Assembly: GCA_003242275.1 (NCBI GenBank)
Contig: QGUX01000097.1
Location: 1 to 11,273, forward strand
Length of the DNA stretch: 11,273 nucleotides
From: Pseudomonadota bacterium
GTDB taxonomy: Bacteria; Pseudomonadota; Gammaproteobacteria; Steroidobacterales; Steroidobacteraceae
Direction of reading: 5' to 3'
The notes below the pieces were generated by a model. The model saw only the letters and a program-made list of their open reading frames with translations. It searched no databases and was not told the DNA's origin. The position numbers and the translations under genes were made by a program. The first letter of the stretch is position 1, and each line of letters starts with the position of its first letter. Shown here piece after piece: positions 1 through 6,890 of this stretch.

Positions 1-523
1 CACGCGCTGCGCGCTGCACCGCAGCCGCAACTGCACCGTGTTCGGCGTCGGCGACCGGCAGGCGCGCTGGCTCATCGTCGGCGAGGCCCCCGGTGCCGAG
101 GAGGACCGCCGCGGCGAGCCCTTCGTGGGCCGCGCCGGCAAGCTGCTCGATGCCATGCTCCGGGCCATCGGCCTGGCGCGCGAGCAGGTGTACATCGCCA
201 ACATCCTGAAGTGCCGGCCGCCGGACAATCGCACGCCGTTGCCCGCCGAAGTGGCGCAGTGCCTGCCTTACCTGGAGCGGCAGATCGCGCTGCTGCGGCC
301 ATCCATCATGCTGGCCGTGGGCAGCGTGGCGGCGCAGAACCTGCTGGGCACGGACGCGCCGGTGGGCCGGTTGCGCGGCCGCGTGCACGCCTTCGGCAGC
401 GCCCGCACGCCGCTGGTGGTGACCTACCACCCGGCCTACCTGCTGCGCTCGCCCGGCGAGAAGCGCCGGGCGTGGGAAGACCTGAAGTTCGCGCGCCGCG
501 TCGCGGGCGCGCCGGTCGCTTGA
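1..523 (+). CDS. Uracil-DNA glycosylase, family 4 ([4Fe-4S] type), 5'-truncated
   Basis: This enzyme removes uracil from DNA to start base-excision repair. The reading frame is open from base 2 and the true start lies left of the window, so about 173 residues are visible. The start of the visible part (T-R-C-A-L) matches the second half of the family's Cx2C iron-sulfur motif, with that Cys codon at 8-10; the first Cys would lie just outside the window. The other two cluster ligands fit Cys codons at 212-214 (LKCRPP) and 260-262 (QCLPYL), 16 residues apart as in Thermus family-4 enzymes. The active-site motif VGEAPGAEED followed by GEPFVG starts near base 74, and the C-terminal HPAYLLR motif is at 428-448. 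The stop TGA (521-523) overlaps the proposed TTG start of rimI, so the two genes are probably one transcript. The family assignment is firm; the N-terminal extent is unknown. Confidence 0.95.
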   Translation, partial: TRCALHRSRNCTVFGVGDRQARWLIVGEAPGAEEDRRGEPFVGRAGKLLDAMLRAIGLAREQVYIANILKCRPPDNRTPLPAEVAQCLPYLERQIALLRPSIMLAVGSVAAQNLLGTDAPVGRLRGRVHAFGSARTPLVVTYHPAYLLRSPGEKRRAWEDLKFARRVAGAPVA

Positions 524-990
524 GCGCGCGGCAGGAAGCAGTCATCCGCGACATGGGGCCGGACGATGTCGCGGCCGTGGCGCGGCTGGAGTCCCAGTCC
601 TATGCCTTCCCGTGGAGCGAGGGCATCTTCCGCGACTGCCTGCGGGCCGGCTACTACTGCTGCCTGGCCGAACTCGACGGGCAGTGCATCGGGTACGCCA
701 TCATGAGCCTGGGCGCCGGCGAGGCGCACGTGCTGAACCTGTGCGTGGCCGAGCGCCATCGCCGGCAGGGGCTGGGCGCCATGCTGCTCGAGCACCTGAT
801 GGAATTCGCCGCGGCCAGCGGCGCCGAGGACATCTTCCTCGAGGTGCGACCGTCCAACACGGCGGCGCTGCATCTCTACAGGACGCACGGCTTCACGCAG
901 ATCGGCATTCGCCGCGGCTACTACCAGGCCGTGGGCGGCCGCGAGGACGCCGTGGTGCTGCGCCGGCAGCTCGCCGCCCGCAGCAGGTAG
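520..990 (+). CDS. rimI: Ribosomal protein S18-alanine N-acetyltransferase RimI
   Basis: This is a GNAT-family acetyltransferase that acetylates the N-terminal alanine of ribosomal protein S18 using acetyl-CoA. From TTG 520 it is 156 residues, close to the usual 145-160. The acetyl-CoA motif RRQGLG is present. The residues equivalent to E. coli RimI Glu103 and Tyr115 are seen as E108 (in FLEVRPSN) and Y120 (in LHLYRTHGF), with the same spacing of 12, followed by the usual RRGYYQ. The start is a choice. TTG 520 overlaps the preceding stop as TTGA and gives the N-terminal residues before IRDMGPDD that RimI proteins normally have. The first in-frame ATG (553) would remove part of strand 1. No strong Shine-Dalgarno sequence precedes TTG, so translation probably depends on termination of the upstream glycosylase. 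The family call is firm; the start is moderately supported. Confidence 0.9.
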   Translation: MSARQEAVIRDMGPDDVAAVARLESQSYAFPWSEGIFRDCLRAGYYCCLAELDGQCIGYAIMSLGAGEAHVLNLCVAERHRRQGLGAMLLEHLMEFAAASGAEDIFLEVRPSNTAALHLYRTHGFTQIGIRRGYYQAVGGREDAVVLRRQLAARSR

Positions 991-1027
991 GGCGCGATAC
1001 GCCGGCGTTGCGCGCGGCGGGCGGAAT

Positions 1028-2401
1028 TCAGGACCGGAAACTCTCCCAGGGCCCGGTGATCGCCAGCGTCCTGCCCGGGCTGTACACGTTGACGAACAGG
1101 GTCGAGCCGTCGGGCGAGAAGCAGGCGCCGGCCAGTTCGGTCTGTTCGTGCAGCCGGCCGAAGGCATACAGGCCGCCGTCCGGCGTGACCCCGCGCAGGT
1201 GGTTGTCGACGTCGCGCGTGTACTGGTCCTCGCAGACGATCAGGTGGCCGTTGGGCGCGACGGTGAGGTTGTCGCCGAAATTGAACCTGGTGATGTCGTC
1301 GGACTCGACGAATACCTGCAACCGGCCGGGTTCGCGCCGCTCGCCCGGCTGGCCCTCGAGGCGGGAGGGACGGTAGCGCATCACCTGGCCCAGCTTCTTC
1401 GCGCCGCCGTTGGTGCAGCAGAAGAACAGCTCGCCACTGCCCATGTGGATGCCCTCGCCGCGCGCGAACAGCAGGGCGCCTTTCTCGTGGCCGCGCTTGC
1501 GCAGGTCGTCGTCGGGAGCCTCCACGCCGTCGAGGTCGATCCAGCGCACCGCGTACCACCTGCCGCGGGGCATGCGCACCTCGTCGTGGTTGCGGCTGTC
1601 GGTGATGTCCTGTTCGGCCAGCGCCATGGCCTGCAGGCGGCCACCGCGCCAGAGCTCGCCGCGGGCGTTGGGCAGCAGGCGGTAGAGCAGGCTGTCGTTG
1701 CGGTCCTCGGTGAGGTACACCACGCCGGTGCGCGGGTCCACGGCGGCGGCCTCGTGGTTGAAGCGTCCCATGGCGGTCAGCGGCACCGGATCGACCGCGC
1801 CGCGCGCGCTGGCAGGCACCTCGAACACCCAGCCATGGTCCTTGCCGGCGAGGCGGCTGCCGGCGCGCGTGAGGTCTTCCTCGCAGGTGAGCCAGCTTCC
1901 CCAGGGCGTGACGCCGCCGGCGCAGTTGCGCACCGTGCCGAGCAGGCTCACGTGCTGCCTGAGCACGCGGCCGCTGGCGAGGTCGTAGACCAGGGTCGTG
2001 GTGCCGCCGGGCAGGGGCACGCCATCGGGATTGCGGTCATACGCGGCCGGCGCGGTGGCGCCCGGACCGCGCACCGGGCCGAGCTCCTGCTGCTGGGCCT
2101 GCAGCTCATGGTTGCGCACCAGCGCCACCTGTCCGTTGCCCAGCGCGAAGGCGCCCATGCCGTCGAAGTAGTCGGGCACGAGCAGGCCGTCGTCCATGCG
2201 GTCTGCGAACGAGGAGATCACCCGGTAGCTGAAGCCCCGGGGCAGGTCGAGCAGGCCGGCTGGATCGGGCACCAGCTCGCCGTAGGCACGGGGCGAACGC
2301 GGCCCGGCCGAGCTGGCGCGCGAGGTGCTGGAACAGGCGCCCAGCAGGCCGGCGAAGGCCGTGCCCGTCAGCGCCAGCGTGAATTCACGGCGTGTGCTCA
2401 A
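1028..2401 (-). CDS. Tat-exported PhoX-family (DUF839) phosphatase-like lipoprotein
   Basis: This 457-residue protein belongs to the PhoX/DUF839 beta-propeller family, whose studied members are Ca/Fe-dependent alkaline phosphatases. It begins STRREFTLAL, a twin-arginine signal, and ends the signal in LLGAC with Cys23 as lipidation site. Ser at +2 suggests outer-membrane sorting. Family motifs appear in order: RNHE (96-99), NCAGG with Cys160, WLTCEE (E174, E175), FNHE (214-217), GDNL (D377) and CED (E391). The C-terminal FSPDGSTLFVN...PGRT stretch is typical of DUF839. Cys160 lies where PhoX has the Cys that bridges the two iron ions (family knowledge). It is shorter than classical PhoX (above 600 residues), so true phosphatase activity is unproven. 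TTG 2401 was chosen because GGGGGA sits 7 bases upstream and the codons between it and ATG 2428 (CCA, CCT, TCA, GGA) are A/T-ending, unlike the gene. ATG 2428 remains possible and would add 9 residues. It is divergent from the propeller gene at 2579. Confidence 0.9.
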   Translation of the reverse strand: MSTRREFTLALTGTAFAGLLGACSSTSRASSAGPRSPRAYGELVPDPAGLLDLPRGFSYRVISSFADRMDDGLLVPDYFDGMGAFALGNGQVALVRNHELQAQQQELGPVRGPGATAPAAYDRNPDGVPLPGGTTTLVYDLASGRVLRQHVSLLGTVRNCAGGVTPWGSWLTCEEDLTRAGSRLAGKDHGWVFEVPASARGAVDPVPLTAMGRFNHEAAAVDPRTGVVYLTEDRNDSLLYRLLPNARGELWRGGRLQAMALAEQDITDSRNHDEVRMPRGRWYAVRWIDLDGVEAPDDDLRKRGHEKGALLFARGEGIHMGSGELFFCCTNGGAKKLGQVMRYRPSRLEGQPGERREPGRLQVFVESDDITRFNFGDNLTVAPNGHLIVCEDQYTRDVDNHLRGVTPDGGLYAFGRLHEQTELAGACFSPDGSTLFVNVYSPGRTLAITGPWESFRS

Positions 2402-2578
2402 TCCCGATTCCCCCACTGAAGGTGGCATGTATACCCCAGCCGGACGGTACTGCAGGAAGGGTGCAGTGGCAATCGCGGGGCACATGTGCGATTGGTAAAG
2501 CCATTGCGCCAGCTCGGGCAAGTCATGCGCGGGTGGCGCGTGAAACTTGCGCCCGAGGGGAGATTCCAGGGAACCGCC
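2402..2578. promoter_or_regulatory. Divergent intergenic region between the PhoX-like and propeller lipoprotein genes
   Basis: These 177 bases separate two genes that read away from each other, so they must hold both promoters. The stretch is visibly less GC-rich than the flanking genes. On the minus strand TATACA (2425-2430) could be a -10 element serving the TTG start at 2401, but no good -35 box stands 17 bases upstream. On the plus strand the Shine-Dalgarno AGGGA (2568-2572) precedes ATG 2579 by 6 bases. No Pho-box-like direct repeat was found. Promoter placement here is inference only. Confidence 0.4.
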
Positions 2579-3802
2579 ATGTCCGCATCCGTCACTCGTC
2601 GTGCCCTGCTGGCTGCCGCGGCGCCGGCACTGGTCCTGGGCGCCTGCTCCTTCACGGGCCGCAACAGCGCCCCGGCCATCATCCACCGCTACCACAGGCC
2701 GCGGCCGGCCGCCGATGCCGACCATGCCGTGGTGTACCGGCGCGAGGACGAGTTCTGCGCCTGGACGTACACGCGCGGCTTCTGGGAGGACGGCAACGGC
2801 CACCTGATGCAGAACTTTGATTCCCTCACCGTCGACTACGAGAAGCTCGACGCCGAGGGAATCACGCACAACAACATCTTCGCCCGCTCCACGGGCCGCA
2901 GGATGCTCACCGTGCGTTCCACCGACCGCGGCGTGACCTGGAACGGCGACAATCCCGAGGTCGACCTGATGACGCGCGACATCGCCTCGCGCCCGACCTT
3001 CGCCGAGTCCGGCCCGATCGACTGGAGCGACCGCAACACGCTGCTGTACTCGGCCTTCAACACCCGCAACCTGCAGGTGTCGAAGGATGCCGGGCGCACC
3101 TGGTCGGCGCCCTCGCCGCAGCCGCTGGAGGGGCTGAAGTCGCTGGTGTCGCTGAGCTCCTACCTGGTGCGGCCGGACGGGCGCTGCCTGCACTTCATGT
3201 ACGAGACCGAGAACGGCTGGAAGCGGCGGCCGGTGGTGTATGCCAGCGTGGACGGCGGCACGGAGTTCCACTTCCTGTCCTTCATCACCCCGAAAGAGGA
3301 CCCCTGGGGCAACGCCGACGGCGAATACCGGACCACCGCCGCCTATGGCGGCCACCGCTGGTTCTACCCGCGCGCCATCCTGCTGCCCGGCGGGCGCATC
3401 CTGTGCTCGCTGCGCTGCCAGCGCGATCCGCAGGGCGTCATGTGGTCGGAGGTGTACGCCAGCGATGACGGCGGCCGTACCTGGGGCTTCCTCTCGCGCA
3501 TCAACGATTTCGGCGCGCCGGCCAGCCTGGTGCGCATGAGCGACGGGCGCATCGTGGCCGTGTATGGCTACCGGCTGCCGGACTACGGCATCCGCGCCGC
3601 GGTCAGCGAGGACGGCGGCCGCACCTGGGGAGGCGAGCTGGTCGTGCGCGACGACGGCGGCAGCTGGGACCTGGGCTACCCGAATGCCTGGGAGGTGTCG
3701 CCGGGGCGGGTGGGCTGCATCTACTACTTCAATTCGAAGCACGACCCGGTGCAGATCACCGGCGGCAAGCGGCACATCGCGCGCAGCATCTTCAGCATCT
3801 GA
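2579..3802 (+). CDS. Sialidase-fold (BNR/Asp-box) beta-propeller lipoprotein
   Basis: This 407-residue exported protein has a signal VTRRALLAAAAPALVLGAC with a twin-arginine pair at 7-8 and lipobox Cys23; Ser at +2 suggests outer-membrane sorting. The body carries five Asp-box-like motifs (S-x-D-x-G-x-T-W): STDRGVTW at 114, SKDAGRTW at 168, SVDGGTEF at 223 (degenerate), SDDGGRTW at 295 and SEDGGRTW at 343. The spacing of 48-72 residues fits blades of a sialidase-type propeller. Near the C-terminus, DLGYPNAWEV followed by CIYYF resembles the closing motif of bacterial BNR-repeat sialidase-like proteins. A catalytic Arg triad could not be assigned, so sialidase activity is not claimed; other glycan hydrolysis or binding is possible. 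ATG 2579 was chosen for its signal peptide and the AGGGA 6 bases upstream; the open frame from 2486 would bury the signal. It is divergent from the PhoX-like gene. The fold call is strong; the function is unknown. Confidence 0.88.
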   Translation: MSASVTRRALLAAAAPALVLGACSFTGRNSAPAIIHRYHRPRPAADADHAVVYRREDEFCAWTYTRGFWEDGNGHLMQNFDSLTVDYEKLDAEGITHNNIFARSTGRRMLTVRSTDRGVTWNGDNPEVDLMTRDIASRPTFAESGPIDWSDRNTLLYSAFNTRNLQVSKDAGRTWSAPSPQPLEGLKSLVSLSSYLVRPDGRCLHFMYETENGWKRRPVVYASVDGGTEFHFLSFITPKEDPWGNADGEYRTTAAYGGHRWFYPRAILLPGGRILCSLRCQRDPQGVMWSEVYASDDGGRTWGFLSRINDFGAPASLVRMSDGRIVAVYGYRLPDYGIRAAVSEDGGRTWGGELVVRDDGGSWDLGYPNAWEVSPGRVGCIYYFNSKHDPVQITGGKRHIARSIFSI

Positions 3803-3991
3803 GGAGCCCGCGGCGCTTCCGGGGCCGGGCCGCCGCCGGCCTTGAAACCCGGGGGCGCCGGCACCAACTGGCCGGGCGCGACGGCCCGTTTGAAAGTACT
3901 ATCCGCACCCGCCCTGCGGCGGTCGTCCGCGGCCGCCGGCCTCCGTCCCGGAGGGCAGGGCGCTTCTTCCCGGAATGGGTGACGGTCCAGC
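3803..3991 (+). promoter_or_regulatory. Intergenic region upstream of prfC: end of propeller mRNA and prfC leader
   Basis: These 189 bases contain no supported gene. They hold two GC-rich inverted repeats near the 5' end (see the terminator entry). TTGAAA at 3890-3895 resembles a -35 box, but no convincing -10 follows at 16-18 bases. TACTAT at 3897-3902 resembles a -10 but has no -35. GGGTGA (3978-3983) lies 8 bases before the prfC ATG and is a plausible ribosome binding site. A prfC promoter somewhere here is likely, but I cannot place it. Confidence 0.35.
3873..3891 (+). terminator. Weak candidate terminator after the propeller gene
   Basis: CGGGC (3873-3877) pairs with GCCCG (3884-3888) across a 6-base loop and is followed by TTT (3889-3891). 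A second all-GC hairpin, GGCCGG (3823-3828) with CCGGCC (3836-3841), lies upstream but is followed by only two T residues. Stems are short and the T tract is minimal, so this is only a candidate. In GC-rich genomes such hairpins also arise by chance. Confidence 0.25.
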
Positions 3992-5578
3992 ATGGTTGAC
4001 GCGAGCGCAGAGGAAATCCGCAAGAGGCGAACCTTCGCCATCATTTCGCACCCCGACGCGGGCAAGACCACGTTGACCGAGAAGCTGCTGCTGTTCGGCG
4101 GTGCCATCCAGCTCGCCGGCACGGTCAAGGGCAGGAAGGCCGCCCGCCACGCCACCTCGGACTGGATGCGGCTGGAGCAGCAGCGCGGCATCTCGGTGAC
4201 CAGCTCGGTGATGCAGTTCCCCTACAACGGCTGCGTGGTGAACCTGCTGGACACGCCGGGCCATGAGGACTTCTCCGAGGACACGTATCGCACGCTGACC
4301 GCGGTGGACTCGGCGCTGATGGTGATCGACTGCGCCAAGGGCGTGGAGGAGCGCACCATCCGCCTGATGGAGGTGTGCCGGCTGCGCGCCACGCCCATCA
4401 TGACCTTCATCAACAAGCTCGACCGCGAGGGCCGCGCGCCGCTGGACCTGCTGGACGAGATCGAGAAGGTGCTCAAGCTCACCGTGGCGCCGGTGACCTG
4501 GCCGATCGGCATGGGGCGGGACCTGCTCGGCATCTACCACCTGATCGAGGACCGCATCTACGTGTACGAGCCCGGCGAGCGGGGCGCCCGCGGCGGCAAC
4601 CGCACCATCGACGGCCTCGCCAGCACCGAGGCCACGGAGTTCCTCGGCGACCGCGCCGCGGCCTTCCGCGAGGAGGTGGAGCTGGTGCATGGCGCGGCCA
4701 CGGAGTTCGACGTGGCCGGGTACCTCGCCGGCCGGCAGACGCCGGTGTTCTTCGGCTCGGCCATCAGCAACTTCGGCGTGGAGGAGCTGCTGCGCACCTT
4801 CACCGAACATGCACCCGGCCCGCAGCCGCGCGCGGCGCGCGAGCGCACCGTGGATCCGTACGAACCGAAGCTCACCGGCTTCGTGTTCAAGATCCAGGCC
4901 AACATGGACCCGGGCCACCGCGACCGCATCGCCTTCATGCGCCTGTGCTCGGGCCGTTACCAGCGCGGCATGCGGCTGTTCCACCCGCGCCTCGGCAAGG
5001 AGATCCGCGTCGCCGACGCGCTGACCTTCATGGCCGGCGACCGTGCCGCCACCGAGGAGGCCTGGGCGGGCGACATCATCGGCCTGCACAACCACGGCAC
5101 CATCAACATCGGCGACACCTTCACCGAAGGGGAGAAGCTGGCCTTCACCGGCATCCCCAACTTCGCGCCCGAGCTGTTCCGCCGCGCGGTGCTGAAGGAC
5201 CCGCTGAAGATGAAGGCGCTGCAGAAGGGCCTCGACCAGCTCTGCGAGGAGGGCGCCACGCAGCTGTTCCGTCCGCTGCGCAACAACGAGCTGATCCTGG
5301 GCGCGGTGGGGCAGCTGCAGTTCGAGGTGGTGGCCTTCCGCCTGCAGGACGAATACGCGGTGTCGTGCGTGTTCGAGAACGTGGGCGTGCACACGGTGCG
5401 CTGGGTGACGGGCGAGGAGAGGAAGCTGGCCGAGTTCCGCACCAGGGCCTACGAGAACCTCGCCATCGACCACTCCGGTGCGCTGGTGTACCTCGCGCCC
5501 TCGCGCGTGAACCTGTCGCTGACCATGGAGCGCTGGCCCGAGCTCACCTTCCACGAGACGCGCGAGAGCCACGCGTGA
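3992..5578 (+). CDS. prfC: Peptide chain release factor 3
   Basis: RF3 is a translational GTPase that speeds removal of RF1/RF2 from the ribosome after peptide release. The 528 residues match the usual length (E. coli 529). The GTP-binding motifs are intact: SHPDAGKTT at 19-27, the [11 protein letters not shown] switch I region near residues 66-76, DTPGHEDF at 87-94 and NKLD at 141-144. The RF3-type domains II and III follow, with [16 protein letters not shown] and [12 protein letters not shown] in the C-terminal half; these distinguish RF3 from EF-G. ATG 3992 has GGGTGA 8 bases upstream and gives the expected N-terminus ([18 protein letters not shown]). A 70-base gap with no obvious terminator leads to the transporter, so the two may be cotranscribed. 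In E. coli prfC also lies close to rimI; here the two lipoprotein genes intervene. Confidence 0.98.
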   Translation: MVDASAEEIRKRRTFAIISHPDAGKTTLTEKLLLFGGAIQLAGTVKGRKAARHATSDWMRLEQQRGISVTSSVMQFPYNGCVVNLLDTPGHEDFSEDTYRTLTAVDSALMVIDCAKGVEERTIRLMEVCRLRATPIMTFINKLDREGRAPLDLLDEIEKVLKLTVAPVTWPIGMGRDLLGIYHLIEDRIYVYEPGERGARGGNRTIDGLASTEATEFLGDRAAAFREEVELVHGAATEFDVAGYLAGRQTPVFFGSAISNFGVEELLRTFTEHAPGPQPRAARERTVDPYEPKLTGFVFKIQANMDPGHRDRIAFMRLCSGRYQRGMRLFHPRLGKEIRVADALTFMAGDRAATEEAWAGDIIGLHNHGTINIGDTFTEGEKLAFTGIPNFAPELFRRAVLKDPLKMKALQKGLDQLCEEGATQLFRPLRNNELILGAVGQLQFEVVAFRLQDEYAVSCVFENVGVHTVRWVTGEERKLAEFRTRAYENLAIDHSGALVYLAPSRVNLSLTMERWPELTFHETRESHA

Positions 5579-5631
5579 GAAACTGGCCCCGCGGGCGGTG
5601 AGCCTCCGGGGCTGCCAACTGCAGGGACACC

Positions 5632-5639
5632 AGGGAGGA
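5632..5639 (+). promoter_or_regulatory. Strong Shine-Dalgarno that decides the GTG start of the transporter
   Basis: AGGGAGGA lies 9 bases before GTG 5649. It is the best ribosome binding site in the window and favours GTG over the upstream in-frame ATG at 5598, which would add 17 hydrophilic residues not seen in UMF1 proteins. Confidence 0.7.
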
Positions 5640-5648
5640 CATGCGGCA

Positions 5649-6890
5649 GTGAAATGGCTGGCACGGCGCCCGGCGCTCGCCTGGGCGCTGTACGACTGGG
5701 GCAATTCGGCCTTTGCCACCACGGTGATGGCGGGCTTCTTCCCGGTGTTCTTCAGCCAGTACTGGAGCCATGGCGCGGACACCGAGCTGACCACGGCGCG
5801 ACTGGGCTACGCGAACGCGGCGGCGGGACTGGTGATCGCACTGCTGGCGCCCTTCCTCGGCGCCATCGCCGACCGCGGCGGCCGGCGCAAGCAGATGCTG
5901 CTGGCCTTCACGCTGCTGGGATCGGCCGCCACCTTCGCGCTGTTCTTCCTCGCGCAGGGCCAGTGGCTGGCGGCCGCGGCGCTGTTCGCGCTCGGCACCG
6001 TCGGCTTCAACGGCGGGGTGGTCTTCAACGACTCGCTGCTGCTCGACGTGGCCGAGCCGGCGCAGTACGACCGCGTGTCCTCCTTCGGCTATGCACTCGG
6101 CTACCTGGGCGGCGGCCTGCTGTTCGCGGTCAACGTGGCGATGGTGGTGAAGCCCGCGCTGTTCGGCCTGCCGGATGCGGCGGCGGCGGTGCGCTGGTCC
6201 TTCGTCACGGTGGCGGCCTGGTGGCTGGTGTTCACGCTGCCGCTGATGCTGTACGTGCGCGAGCACGCCGCCACGCGCCCGCCGCTGGGCAGCGTGTTCC
6301 TCGACGGCCTGCGCGAGCTGGCGGGCACGGCCCGCGCGGTGGCGCGCCAGCCCATGGTGTGGCAGTTCCTGCTCGCCTACTGGCTGTACATCGACGGCGT
6401 GAACACCATCATCAAGATGGCGGTGAACTACGGCCTGTCGGTGGGGCTGGCGGCCAACGACCTCCTGGGCGCGCTGCTGCTGACGCAGTTCGTGGGCTTT
6501 CCCGCCGCGCTGCTGTTCGGGCGGCTTGGCGAGCAGGTGGGCGCGCGCGCCGGCGTGCTGGTCGGCCTCGCGGTGTACGCCGGCATCACGGTGTGGGCAC
6601 TGTTCCTGGACTCGGCGCTGGAGTTCTACCTGATGGCGGCCACGCTGGGGCTGGTGCAGGGCGGCGTGCAGAGCCTGTCGCGCGCACTGTTCGGCCGCAT
6701 GGTGCCCGAGGGCAAGTCGGCCGAGTACTACGGCTTCTACAACATGGTCGGCAAGTTCGGCACGGTGCTGGGACCGGCGCTGATGGGCGCGCTGGCGCTG
6801 GCGGCCGACAGCACGCGCGTATCCATCCTGGCGCTGCTGGTGCTGTTCGTGGCCGGCGGGGCGCTGCTGCTCAGGGTGCGCACGCCCTAG
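5649..6890 (+). CDS. Major facilitator superfamily transporter, UMF1 (Atg22-like) family
   Basis: This 413-residue, very hydrophobic inner-membrane protein looks like a complete MFS carrier of about 12 helices. It opens KWLARRPALAWALYDWGNSA and then FATTVMAGFFPVFF, the hallmark start of the UMF1 family. The loop GAIADRGGRRKQ (about residues 71-82) is the MFS motif A between helices 2 and 3. A polar central stretch near residues 195-230 (YVREHAATRPPLG) separates the two halves. In the second half, GGVQSLSRALFGRMVP and EYYGFYNMVGKFG are typical of the family. UMF1 substrates are largely unknown, so none is assigned. The start is GTG 5649, set by AGGGAGGA 9 bases upstream. It follows prfC by 70 bases and may share its transcript. 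Its TAG stop (6888-6890) overlaps the opposing gene's stop within a shared CTAG. Confidence 0.93.
   Translation: MKWLARRPALAWALYDWGNSAFATTVMAGFFPVFFSQYWSHGADTELTTARLGYANAAAGLVIALLAPFLGAIADRGGRRKQMLLAFTLLGSAATFALFFLAQGQWLAAAALFALGTVGFNGGVVFNDSLLLDVAEPAQYDRVSSFGYALGYLGGGLLFAVNVAMVVKPALFGLPDAAAAVRWSFVTVAAWWLVFTLPLMLYVREHAATRPPLGSVFLDGLRELAGTARAVARQPMVWQFLLAYWLYIDGVNTIIKMAVNYGLSVGLAANDLLGALLLTQFVGFPAALLFGRLGEQVGARAGVLVGLAVYAGITVWALFLDSALEFYLMAATLGLVQGGVQSLSRALFGRMVPEGKSAEYYGFYNMVGKFGTVLGPALMGALALAADSTRVSILALLVLFVAGGALLLRVRTP

Noticed and set aside
999..1008. Perfect palindrome ACGCCGGCGT between the convergent rimI and PhoX-like stops, considered as a bidirectional terminator.
   Set aside because: It has no loop and no T tract on either side. 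A 10-base GC palindrome is easily due to chance in this composition.
1148..2419. Plus-strand open frame of about 420 codons opposite the PhoX-like gene.
   Set aside because: It is a GC-skew shadow frame. The minus-strand protein carries a complete set of family motifs.
2402..2578. Possible Pho box controlling the PhoX-like gene.
   Set aside because: No tandem TGTCA-like repeats spaced by 11 bases were found on either strand, so phosphate control cannot be claimed.
2402..3775. The PhoX-like frame stays open far upstream, antisense to the propeller gene, which could suggest an N-terminal extension or fusion.
   Set aside because: The Tat signal and lipobox at residue 1-23 mark the real N-terminus, and the upstream translation is shadow-like.
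5641..5652. Four-codon ORF (ATG-CGG-CAG-TGA) just before and overlapping the transporter GTG, considered as an attenuating leader peptide.
   Set aside because: Its ATG lies only one base after AGGGAGGA, too close for efficient initiation, whereas GTG 5649 has ideal spacing.
3899..5794. Long minus-strand open frame opposite prfC.
   Set aside because: It is His/Gln/Val/Ala-rich without domains and lies fully antisense to an intact RF3 gene.
5649..6890. AmpG-type muropeptide permease as identity of the transporter.
   Set aside because: The N-terminal YDWGNSAFATTVMAGFFPVFF-like pattern (positions 5691-5753) fits UMF1, not AmpG, and no peptidoglycan recycling gene adjoins it.
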